This document shows, one piece after another, positions 18,709-27,854 of a stretch of 64,000 nucleotides of DNA. The DNA comes from Alphaproteobacteria bacterium. Its GTDB lineage: Bacteria; Pseudomonadota; Alphaproteobacteria; CAAHEQ01; UBA3637. The first letter of the stretch is position 1. The number at the start of each line of letters is the position of its first letter. The stretch is taken from assembly GCA_015062385.1 (NCBI GenBank), contig SUUT01000005.1:26997-90996 (forward strand), read 5' to 3'. A model generated the notes under the pieces. That model was not told the origin of the DNA. It worked only from the letters and a program-made list of their open reading frames with translations, and ran no database searches. The translations under genes and the position numbers were made by a program.

Positions 18709-18926
18709 AAGCCTTCAATATCTTCCGGTAAAATTGACATATTCCAGTCGTAGGAAATTTCACCGTCATCATCATTTTTATAAACAACACCGATAAATTC
18801 TTTACCGACATAAACTTCTGCCGGTGCATCAACACCCGTTCCCTTTTGAACATTAATTTCCGGATTCCAAAATAATTGTTGCAAATATGTTTGAACTTTA
18901 ACCATTTCTTCAGGTGTTAAGATCAT
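18705..18926 (-). CDS. DUF3126 family protein
   Basis: VQTYLQQLFWNPEINVQ...AEVYVGKEFIGVVYKNDDDGEISYDWNMSIL. Confidence 0.85.
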   Translation of the reverse strand: MILTPEEMVKVQTYLQQLFWNPEINVQKGTGVDAPAEVYVGKEFIGVVYKNDDDGEISYDWNMSILPEDIEGF

Positions 18927-18984
18927 CGTAATTTCCTTTCATTTTTTGCTTTTAATTTTTCTCTTTTTTGATTATAATGAATTT

Positions 18985-19953
18985 ATGAAACAGATACAAG
19001 AAAAAAAAGTACCGACATACAAAATATCCATTGCTCCGATGTTGGATTGGACGGATAGGCATTTCCGCTTTTTCCTCCGCCAGATTTGCAAACGCCCGCT
19101 TTTCTACTCTGAAATGATTGCTACACCAGCATTGATTTTGGGAAATCGGGCAAAACTGTTGGACTATTCTCCCGAAGAACATCCCCTTGCTTTACAGGTC
19201 GGTGGTTCACACCCGCAAATGATGGCACAATGTGCTCAATACGGGTATGACTGGGGATACCAAGAAATCAATATCAATGCCGGATGTCCCTCCTCTCGTG
19301 TACAGGCTGGTGCTTTTGGGGCTGTACTGATGAAAACACCCGAAATAGTTGCCGATTGTGTTGCCGAAATGGTTGCAAAGGTCAATATTCCGATTACGGT
19401 TAAAACACGCATATCTCTTGTTGATGCAGACGGAAACGGATTTAATGCTTTATTCAAATTTGCCGATTTAGTTCAAAAAGCCGGATGTTCTCATTTAATT
19501 GTACATGCCCGACAAGCAAAATTAAATTTATCCCCCAAAGATAATCGGGGAGAACGATTACCACTTAATTATAACCTTGTCTATCAGCTCAAAAAAAGTT
19601 TTCCGGATATGCCGATATCCATAAATGGCAATATTCTAAATGAAGAAAGCATTCAACAGCACTTACAATTTGTTGACGGCGTTATGATTGGACGATGGGC
19701 TTATGGCAATCCGTATGCATTGGCACAAATCGATTCTCATTTCTATCAGGATCAACATCCCATATTATCCCGCTGGGAAGTTTTGGAAAACATGATCCCG
19801 TATTTAGAAAAAAATCAGGATAAATTAAGTATTATCTGCCCACATTTAATGGGGCTGTTTCACGGACAACAAAATGCCAAAATTTACAAACAAACATTAA
19901 TGAACAGAAATATTACCGAATTAAAAAATTTTCTACGCCAAAATAAAGAATAA
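18985..19953 (+). CDS. dusA: tRNA dihydrouridine synthase A
   Basis: ISIAPMLDWTDRHFRFFLRQI, INAGCPSSRVQAGAFGAVLM, VKTRI, HARQAKLNLSPKDNR. Confidence 0.92.
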   Translation: MKQIQEKKVPTYKISIAPMLDWTDRHFRFFLRQICKRPLFYSEMIATPALILGNRAKLLDYSPEEHPLALQVGGSHPQMMAQCAQYGYDWGYQEININAGCPSSRVQAGAFGAVLMKTPEIVADCVAEMVAKVNIPITVKTRISLVDADGNGFNALFKFADLVQKAGCSHLIVHARQAKLNLSPKDNRGERLPLNYNLVYQLKKSFPDMPISINGNILNEESIQQHLQFVDGVMIGRWAYGNPYALAQIDSHFYQDQHPILSRWEVLENMIPYLEKNQDKLSIICPHLMGLFHGQQNAKIYKQTLMNRNITELKNFLRQNKE

Positions 19954-20047
19954 TCCGACAAATTCATTGAACCGCAAAAAAAACTTGCCTGTTTCGCAAA
20001 AAAGAGGTATCCTAAAAAAAGAAGCAATAAAATTGACGGAGGTATCG

Positions 20048-20683
20048 ATGGTTCGTGCAATTAGAAAAATCAAACGAAAAACAGCAAAAGTCATTATAAA
20101 ACACCGAAAATATTATCGCTCCCGTTTAACAGCGGCACAAGATAAAAAACGGCGAAAACGCATGACTGCTTTCTTATTGGGATTGGCGGCTGTTTTGCTC
20201 GTAACCCCTTGGTTATTGTGCTTACGTCATAAGTTTTTGGAATCCCAACTTTCCCAAGAAGATGTATCTGTTCATCAAACACTTCATACCATTGCCAATA
20301 TTGTCCATCGACACCACAACGGGTACCCCGAATATTGCAAAAAGAAAGGACATTTATTGGTAAATTATCCGATTGTATTTACAGAAACGTTTAAATCCGA
20401 TTTGATTGTTTTTAATACAGTAGCACGGAAAAACAATTTAACCCCTGCCGGCATTATGGCAAATATTCAACGAGAATTTGCATCCGTATCGGAAAAAGCC
20501 ATTCAAAAAGAATTTAAAAAACTGACAAACGGACAACTCAAAACCGTTGATGGCAAAACAATCCGAACGGAAAAAGAATTGTGTCAATATATTGATGCGA
20601 ATCCCAAAGAATGGATTAATCGACATCAGTCTGCCATTAAAATTATGCAAGAAGCAGTTCAATCCTTACAAGTTGAAGACTAG
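20048..20683 (+). CDS. hypothetical membrane-anchored protein
   Basis: ORF with GGAGG SD; basic N-terminus then one TM segment. Confidence 0.6.
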   Translation: MVRAIRKIKRKTAKVIIKHRKYYRSRLTAAQDKKRRKRMTAFLLGLAAVLLVTPWLLCLRHKFLESQLSQEDVSVHQTLHTIANIVHRHHNGYPEYCKKKGHLLVNYPIVFTETFKSDLIVFNTVARKNNLTPAGIMANIQREFASVSEKAIQKEFKKLTNGQLKTVDGKTIRTEKELCQYIDANPKEWINRHQSAIKIMQEAVQSLQVED

Positions 20684-20753
20684 CTTTTTGATTTTTTCAC
20701 GAAGTTAAAATAAAAAACATCTCCACATTGGTTATTGGCTTTAAACAATCCGA

Positions 20754-21629
20754 TTATTTTTCCTTAACACCCCAATAATACCATTCCGCCCCGATTTCCG
20801 CCATTAAATTCGGTAATAAAATATATCCGTCCGATGGAGCAAGCAAACTTGTTCCATCATCATAAACAGCTATTTTATCGCCTTTGTAAATTTTATCCAA
20901 ATGCTTATAATTTTGGCACAAACGACCGGATTTTTCTTTTACGATATATTCTTTTAACCGAATAATCGTCTTTTTTTTAGTTGATTGAATATCTGCAATT
21001 TGTACATCGTTTGGTAACTGCTCAATCATATCAAAAACCCTTAATGCATTTAAAATCGCCTGATAGGCTAATTCTATCGCTTGAGGTTCTTTATGATATC
21101 CACATTCCACTGTTGTTGCCGATTGACCACATATATGAGCATATTGTTCTGTAGAACAATCGGATATATTGTCCTTATCAGCATAAATAGAAGGCCATCC
21201 TGTTAACACATAATCAACATTTAATGACTGAATAAACAGTTGATTATATTCTTTCGGATAATCGCAAAAAGCAAAAGGAACATCCCCTTTGCAATGTGTA
21301 GAATGTAAATCCAATGTAAAATCATTTTCCCGTATTAAGGGGGCAATTTCATTTGCACATTTTTGCTCATATGTTATCGGATGAGAATGTTGTTTTATTA
21401 CTCGATTTAAATTTTCATCAATTTGCCGAATATCTTGGCGATAAGCTTGCGGATTACAAATCGGAACAAGAGTTAAGCATCCGCTTTTTAATTGAAACCG
21501 TCCGAATTGCAAATCAGTAATTATTTTTTGACAAGCATATATACCGGCAATTTCATTCCCATGAATACCACCCAGAACTAATAAATTCATACCAACCTTA
21601 TTACTCTTAAATACAAATTTTTCTATCAT
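20754..21629 (-). CDS. succinylglutamate desuccinylase/aspartoacylase family (M14-like)
   Basis: LVLGGIHGNEIAG, IDENLNR, DLHSTHCKGDVPF. Confidence 0.85.
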   Translation of the reverse strand: MIEKFVFKSNKVGMNLLVLGGIHGNEIAGIYACQKIITDLQFGRFQLKSGCLTLVPICNPQAYRQDIRQIDENLNRVIKQHSHPITYEQKCANEIAPLIRENDFTLDLHSTHCKGDVPFAFCDYPKEYNQLFIQSLNVDYVLTGWPSIYADKDNISDCSTEQYAHICGQSATTVECGYHKEPQAIELAYQAILNALRVFDMIEQLPNDVQIADIQSTKKKTIIRLKEYIVKEKSGRLCQNYKHLDKIYKGDKIAVYDDGTSLLAPSDGYILLPNLMAEIGAEWYYWGVKEK

Positions 21630-21810
21630 GTAAAACCTCTTTTAATTAGAAACAGATATAAAAACTCTACCAAAAAAAACACACCTTGTCAAATACGATA
21701 AATTTCCGTCTAACAAACAATAAAAAAAGCAAATTTTATAAAAAAAAGTTTGCTATCCGTAAAATAATAAGTATACTCAAACTTGTTTCACTGTTAACAA
21801 AGGATTTTTT

Positions 21811-22863
21811 ATGAAAAAACAGATTTTATTACTTGTTGGTATGTTATTTGCATCAACAGCATTTGCAAATAACTCTTTTTGGGCAGAAATAACACCGGAG
21901 AAATTACAACCGTTAATTCAGCATCCGGAAGTTAAAATCAATCAAAAAGACAGAACAGGTCGTACAGCATTGATGTTTGCTGCACAATTTAATCAAAAAC
22001 CAGCAGTTGTCAATGCGTTAATTGAACGTGGTGCAGATATTAATGCCCGTAATTTTGATGGGGTTACCCCTTTAATGTACGCCAGTTACAGTAATCCCAA
22101 TCCGGAAGTAATCGAATCATTGATAAACAAGGGGGCAGATGTCAATGCCCGTGACCGTGCCGGTTGGACTTCCTTAATGGTCGCCAGTTATAATAATCCT
22201 AATCCCAAAATAATCGAAACTCTTATCAAACACGGAGCAGATGTCAATGCCCGCAACAAAGACGGCGTCACCCCACTCATGTGGGCAAGTCTGTTTAATA
22301 AAAATACAGAAATCATTCGCACATTAATTAAAAATGGAGCATTAGTAGATACCCGCAATCGGGATGGTTGGACTTCTTTAATGGTTGCCAGCTATAATAA
22401 TTCCAATCCGGAAATTATCGATGCACTCATCAAAGCCGGAGCAGATGTCAATGCCCGTAATAAAGACGGAATTACCCCCTTACGATTAGCCAGTTATAAC
22501 AATCCGAACCCGCGTATTATAGAAACACTTATCAAATGGGGAGCCAAGGTAAATGTACGCCGTCAAGATGGTGTGACACCATTAATGGAAGCCTGCTTTA
22601 ACAATGCAAGTTCCGAAGTAATTGAAACACTCATTCATCGGGGAGCAGATATTAATATGCAGGATAAATACGGATGGACACCACTCATGCACGCCTGTTA
22701 TAAAAACCGAAATCCGGAAGTTGTTCGCATGTTATTAAAATATGGAGCTGATGTAAAAATGCGAAGTAATGCCGGTAAAACAGCTTTGGAATATGCTCGT
22801 GGCAATCCGTATATTAATAACAAAAAAATCTATTGGGAAATGAATGATTTAATTTATAAATAA
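21811..22863 (+). CDS. secreted ankyrin-repeat protein
   Basis: Signal peptide MKKQILLLVGMLFASTAFA; about 9 ankyrin repeats. Confidence 0.92.
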   Translation: MKKQILLLVGMLFASTAFANNSFWAEITPEKLQPLIQHPEVKINQKDRTGRTALMFAAQFNQKPAVVNALIERGADINARNFDGVTPLMYASYSNPNPEVIESLINKGADVNARDRAGWTSLMVASYNNPNPKIIETLIKHGADVNARNKDGVTPLMWASLFNKNTEIIRTLIKNGALVDTRNRDGWTSLMVASYNNSNPEIIDALIKAGADVNARNKDGITPLRLASYNNPNPRIIETLIKWGAKVNVRRQDGVTPLMEACFNNASSEVIETLIHRGADINMQDKYGWTPLMHACYKNRNPEVVRMLLKYGADVKMRSNAGKTALEYARGNPYINNKKIYWEMNDLIYK

Positions 22864-22873
22864 AACTGTTTTT

Positions 22874-22902
22874 AAGGTCGGTATAAAATACCGGCCTTTT
22901 TT
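22874..22902 (+). terminator. Rho-independent terminator
   Basis: AAGGTCGGTATAAAATACCGGCCTTTTTT. Confidence 0.8.
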
Positions 22903-22918
22903 ATAAACGGAGAGCCGA

Positions 22919-23524
22919 ATGCATTATTTAATAGATATTGATAACACATTGATCGAAACATTTTATATCGATAAAAACAATGAAGTTCATTTTTATTGGT
23001 CACAAGAATTTAAAAAAGATTTTGGTCTATCCCCTGTCATATTAAAAGATTTATTTACCCAATCATTTTGTATGGCAATGCAACAAACAACAAACATTCA
23101 AATATATGTTCAACAATTTTTGAAAAAATACAATCTACCCTATACTCCGGAACAATTTTTGGAATATTGGTTATCTCGTGATGCACGCATTAACCCTGAT
23201 TTTTATTGTTGGATAAAAACAATGCAACAAAAAGGGCATCATTTTTATATTGCATCCAATCAGCCATATATCCGAATGAATTATTTAATCAATCATTTTA
23301 AAGACTGGAAAAATACATTCGAATATATTTTTACATCTTCAAGATTAGGTGTTTCAAAACCTAACCCCGCTTTTTTTCAAATGATACAAAATACGCTTCA
23401 TGTTCCTTTTTCGGATATTTGTTTAATTGACGATGATATCCAAAACATCAAGACGGCAACCGACTTAGGCATGCAAACCGTTTTATATCAATCCTTATCG
23501 GATTTACCGATAATAACAGATTAA
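22919..23524 (+). CDS. HAD family hydrolase
   Basis: DIDNTLIET, IASNQP, SKPNPAFF, DDDIQNIKTATDLGM. Confidence 0.8.
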   Translation: MHYLIDIDNTLIETFYIDKNNEVHFYWSQEFKKDFGLSPVILKDLFTQSFCMAMQQTTNIQIYVQQFLKKYNLPYTPEQFLEYWLSRDARINPDFYCWIKTMQQKGHHFYIASNQPYIRMNYLINHFKDWKNTFEYIFTSSRLGVSKPNPAFFQMIQNTLHVPFSDICLIDDDIQNIKTATDLGMQTVLYQSLSDLPIITD

Positions 23525-23575
23525 TATATTAATTTTTTATTCGCTTTTGTTCACAACCCAATTTACGGGCACAAT

Positions 23576-24055
23576 TTAACATATCATTGCGTGCCAAATC
23601 AAAACAGGAGCTTTTTTACCAACTGAACCGGATAATTCAGCAATAATGTGCATTGATTGAATCATTCGGGCCGTCTGTTTTGCCACATATGCCGTTTCAT
23701 AAGAGCTTAATAACTGCCATTCTGCCGTATGTTTTAATCGGGCAGCAAGCATTGCCGGTGTTAATCCCTGATTATTGGTAATCAAAGGATTGGGATGATA
23801 CTTACTGATTAAATAAAATGTATCCATCACATTTTCAAACCGTTGTTTGCTGGTTTCAATAGCATTATGTCCCCGTAACGAAAAATTATTCAATGTCGCA
23901 TGAAGAAGCGTATCGCCATCTTTATTTTGTCCGTCAACATTACATCCTTTTTCTAACAATTCCTGAATTTTAGAAACTTCCGCTTGAATCTGATGATATT
24001 CTTTTTGGCTGATTGCCGTTAAACACGCTTCTATTTTAATATTCATTTTAGTCAT
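23576..24055 (-). CDS. ankyrin-repeat domain protein
   Basis: LLEKGCNVDGQNKDGDTLLHATL, NNQGLTPAMLAARL. Confidence 0.7.
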   Translation of the reverse strand: MTKMNIKIEACLTAISQKEYHQIQAEVSKIQELLEKGCNVDGQNKDGDTLLHATLNNFSLRGHNAIETSKQRFENVMDTFYLISKYHPNPLITNNQGLTPAMLAARLKHTAEWQLLSSYETAYVAKQTARMIQSMHIIAELSGSVGKKAPVLIWHAMIC

Positions 24056-24073
24056 ATATTCAATCCTTTTTAT

Positions 24074-25243
24074 TTATGCATTTAATAATGCTGTTACCAG
24101 TTGTTCCAATTGTTCGGTGTCTGCCTTTTTAAAAGCAGATTTAATCGTTACTTTTTCCGGTAAAACAGTTATACCTTTCAATCCCGATAACTCTTCTGCC
24201 ATTTTTTTTGCCGCCATTGGTGCCCATGTTCCGTTTTCAATCAAAGCAACCGTTCTGTTTTGAAAATTTTTTGATTTTAAATGATGAATAAAACTTTCCA
24301 TACAAGGAAATAATCCGCCATCATAGGTAACACTTGCCAAAACCAAATGACTGTATCGGAAAGCATCTTCAACTGCCTCTGCCATATCCGAACGAGCCAA
24401 ATCGGTTAAAACAACTTTTGAAGCCCCCTTTTGAAGTAACATATCTTTCAGTTTTTCCGCTACTGCTTTCGTATGTCCGTAAATAGAGGCATAAGCAATC
24501 AAAATACCCCTATCTTCCGGTTGATAACTGCTCCATATATGATATTTATTTAAATAATATTCCAAATTTTCCGTTAACATCGGTCCATGCAAGGGATAAA
24601 TTTTTTGAATATCCAGTTGGGCGGCTTTTTTTAATACATTTTGGACAGAAGCCCCATATTTTCCGACAATATTAATATAATACCGACGGGCTTCACAATC
24701 CCATTCTTCATCGGTATCCAATGCACCGAATTTTCCGAAAGCATCTGCCGAAAACAATACCTTCTCTTTTGTTTCGTATGCAAACATTACTTCCGGCCAA
24801 TGAACCATCGGAGCCATCACAAAAGAAAGACAATGTTCGCCCAATGAAAGCATATCTCCTTCATCAACAATAATTTGTCTGTTTGTCAAATCCAATTCTT
24901 CAAAAAATTGAGTAATCATTTGAAATACTTTTACATTAGAAACAACTTTTGCAGAAGGATACGTTTTTAAAAACTTTTCAATACTGCCGGCATGATCAGG
25001 CTCCATATGCAAAACAACCAGATAATCCGGCGTTCTGTCCGCCAAAACAACTTTTAAATGAGAAAACCATTCTTCACTTTTTCGCAAATCAACCGTATCC
25101 ATAACTGCAATTTTTTCATCTTTTATTACATACGAATTATATGAAATACCATTAGGAACAATATATTGTCCTTCAAATAAATCAATGGTTTTATCATCTG
25201 TACCGATATAAAAAATTTTATCCGACAATCGGTTATTTTGCAT
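24074..25243 (-). CDS. FprA-type flavodiiron protein
   Basis: HMEPDHAGS metal motif, YGHTKAVAEKL flavodoxin domain, LYPLHGP. Confidence 0.92.
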   Translation of the reverse strand: MQNNRLSDKIFYIGTDDKTIDLFEGQYIVPNGISYNSYVIKDEKIAVMDTVDLRKSEEWFSHLKVVLADRTPDYLVVLHMEPDHAGSIEKFLKTYPSAKVVSNVKVFQMITQFFEELDLTNRQIIVDEGDMLSLGEHCLSFVMAPMVHWPEVMFAYETKEKVLFSADAFGKFGALDTDEEWDCEARRYYINIVGKYGASVQNVLKKAAQLDIQKIYPLHGPMLTENLEYYLNKYHIWSSYQPEDRGILIAYASIYGHTKAVAEKLKDMLLQKGASKVVLTDLARSDMAEAVEDAFRYSHLVLASVTYDGGLFPCMESFIHHLKSKNFQNRTVALIENGTWAPMAAKKMAEELSGLKGITVLPEKVTIKSAFKKADTEQLEQLVTALLNA

Positions 25244-25335
25244 AACAAGCCCCTTTCGTTCTATAATTATTACAAGTAGGGCTATTTTATCAAATTAACC
25301 ACTTTTTTTCAAGCAAAATAATGTTTCTAATTCTG

Positions 25336-27663
25336 TCATCCGTTTTGTATTGTATTCAACTTACGTTGTACAATAAACTGTTCTGTTTTTTGCTTATTTT
25401 CCATTCGTCTTTGCTCCCGTTTACGTGCAGCTTCTTGTTCCTGTTGAGCAAAATTCGGATTTATTTTTTTCAAATACAACATACGTTGAATATGCGAAGG
25501 ATAAATATTAAATTCCGCCATTAAAGTTTTTGCCCATTTTTCTGCAAATGCAGCTAAACCATCCATTCTCATAAACAACGCCGTTTTTCCGTTCGGCGAT
25601 AAACAATAATCAAAAATTTTACATTCCGAGAGTGTCCCATCCGTTTCTGTATGCGTATATGTATCATTCAAACAATGTTGTTGAATAAATGCAGATATTT
25701 TTTCCACAAATTCTCTTGATTCATGTTTTCCAAGTAATCTACGAAATGTTGACATATTTATCATATCATCTTCTTTCGGATAACGAACAATACCTCCTTT
25801 TAGCTTTGCAATCGTTATATCCGAAATACCGAATTCTGTTTTGTACTGCTCTGCAAATGGCAAAACAGCATCTTTTTTGATACATAAAACACTTTCTCCC
25901 CTCAGCGGTTGGCGATATTCAAATATCGGTTGTGTCTGTGTTGTTCCATCCAACAGTTGAACGGTATATTTCATATCCCGATGTCTTTGTGTAATTTGTT
26001 GAACAAAAGAATCCCGATCAACACTTAAAGATGAAGCTAAATTGCGTAATGTGATAACTGTTTCATCAACCGTTTTCGGCGTATTGTCCGTTAAAAATTC
26101 TAAAATTGTCTGTTCCGAAACCCCATATTTTTGCAACAGCTCCTGATGTGTAAAAACAAACTGTTGAACAGCATCTTCGTTAACAAAATGTAACATCCCG
26201 CCCCGTTTCGGTGACTTTGTCCACACAAAAACGGGAACCTCATGTACATCACCCATTTCATCTATTTTAAAAAATGTTGCATTTGTATGTTTTTCCGTAA
26301 TTTCCTGAACCAACGGTTGCAATTCAAACGGCGATTTATGAAGCCGAACAATTAAATCTCGTAAAGTTGACATCCCATCCTGTTTTTCAACTAACTGATT
26401 TTTTCCGGATAAATCATCCAGCGTATTTTGAGAAATACCAATACTTTTCAACCAATTTTTATGGCGTTCAATAAATATCGGAACATCATATTCCCGAATA
26501 TAATATGAAATACCCGAATCACTATAATATTTTGTAAATAAAAAATGTGCTTGTTGTTGTCCTGTTGCCATTCGGCTCAATACTGTTTCGGTTTTCCATT
26601 TTTCTTGTATCTTTTCCGTTAAGAGCGTGACTAAATTGTTTTGAGTATACAACTTATCGCTCAGTTCACTTAATGAGAACAGTTTAACCCCTTGCGGTTT
26701 AGGTTGTATATTTTCTACAATTTTTTGCACCCCATTTACAATACCCAAATCCGACAATTCTTTCTGATATCGCATTACAAATTCCCGTATTGCTTTCTGC
26801 CGAATACATAACGATTTTTGAGAACAGTTTTGTTGATATTCAAACATAGGAAGCGTTTGTTCATTTCCAACTTCATCTGTTGTTATAAATGTTTCTTTTA
26901 AACATTTTTGTTCAATTAACCGTCTTAACGGAATATCCATCCCATCAGATGTTGCCAATACCCGACATAAATCCCGTATAGATAAAAATTCATTTTCTGC
27001 CGTTAACCGCTGTGCAACTTCCCGTAAATGATTTTCATACTTTTCTTTAAAAAAAACAAAAGCATCTTCACGTAAGCAAATAGCACTTTTACCTCTTGCC
27101 GGTTTTAAAATAACAAACATACTGACTTCTTTTTTTTGTCCATCTGCATCAATAACCGGATATGTTTCATGCAGTAAATGTGATTTAATGTATTCCACAA
27201 CAGCAGATACTGTTTTGGTTGATGAACAAAATTTACTTGCAATATCCCATAACAACATAACCGGTTGATTTTCATCCGGATAAACTGTCTGTAAATTCGG
27301 GGCCTTGTTAAGTACTTTGTCAATATTGTATTGTGAAACCCCTAACTTTAATAATTCTTTTTCATTTTGTTCTACAAAAGACATCAGTCCCGATTGATGT
27401 AAAAACGGCACGGTTTGTCCTTTATAAACACCTTTTGTCGCTTCTTCCCGCTTAAAAATAGGAACCGCAATTGTATGAATACCATCCGACAAAGTTGTTG
27501 AAAACACTTGTTCCAAACAGTTTTTTTCAATAAAATCACGCAATACATCTGCAAACTGTGGAGATTTACCCAATACAGCACTTAATTGCCGAAGACTTAA
27601 ATATGATTTTGGTGATTGATTAAAAAAGGAAAAACCCTGATTAAATACCTTTTTAAAAACCAT
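25336..27663 (-). CDS. large hypothetical protein of about seven degenerate ~100-aa repeats
   Basis: Units share (L/I)xxLxxxLxxS..LxxxIxxx..xTF..DExGxxxxxPxFxxxxxxxGxxxxCIRxDAxxxFxxxYxxxLxxxGIS. Confidence 0.75.
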   Translation of the reverse strand: MVFKKVFNQGFSFFNQSPKSYLSLRQLSAVLGKSPQFADVLRDFIEKNCLEQVFSTTLSDGIHTIAVPIFKREEATKGVYKGQTVPFLHQSGLMSFVEQNEKELLKLGVSQYNIDKVLNKAPNLQTVYPDENQPVMLLWDIASKFCSSTKTVSAVVEYIKSHLLHETYPVIDADGQKKEVSMFVILKPARGKSAICLREDAFVFFKEKYENHLREVAQRLTAENEFLSIRDLCRVLATSDGMDIPLRRLIEQKCLKETFITTDEVGNEQTLPMFEYQQNCSQKSLCIRQKAIREFVMRYQKELSDLGIVNGVQKIVENIQPKPQGVKLFSLSELSDKLYTQNNLVTLLTEKIQEKWKTETVLSRMATGQQQAHFLFTKYYSDSGISYYIREYDVPIFIERHKNWLKSIGISQNTLDDLSGKNQLVEKQDGMSTLRDLIVRLHKSPFELQPLVQEITEKHTNATFFKIDEMGDVHEVPVFVWTKSPKRGGMLHFVNEDAVQQFVFTHQELLQKYGVSEQTILEFLTDNTPKTVDETVITLRNLASSLSVDRDSFVQQITQRHRDMKYTVQLLDGTTQTQPIFEYRQPLRGESVLCIKKDAVLPFAEQYKTEFGISDITIAKLKGGIVRYPKEDDMINMSTFRRLLGKHESREFVEKISAFIQQHCLNDTYTHTETDGTLSECKIFDYCLSPNGKTALFMRMDGLAAFAEKWAKTLMAEFNIYPSHIQRMLYLKKINPNFAQQEQEAARKREQRRMENKQKTEQFIVQRKLNTIQNG

Positions 27664-27854
27664 TTACATTATCCCCCATGTCAACCGTTATCAATAATAG
27701 AAAAGTATATCATAAAAACAAATTTTTGTCAACTGTTTTCATTTATAAAACAATATCTTCTTCTATTGATGATAAAAAAGCGGGTATTTCGAACCTCTTT
27801 TTTACAGATAATCAGTATCAATTCGGATTTTCAATCAAAAAAACAGTTTCATTT

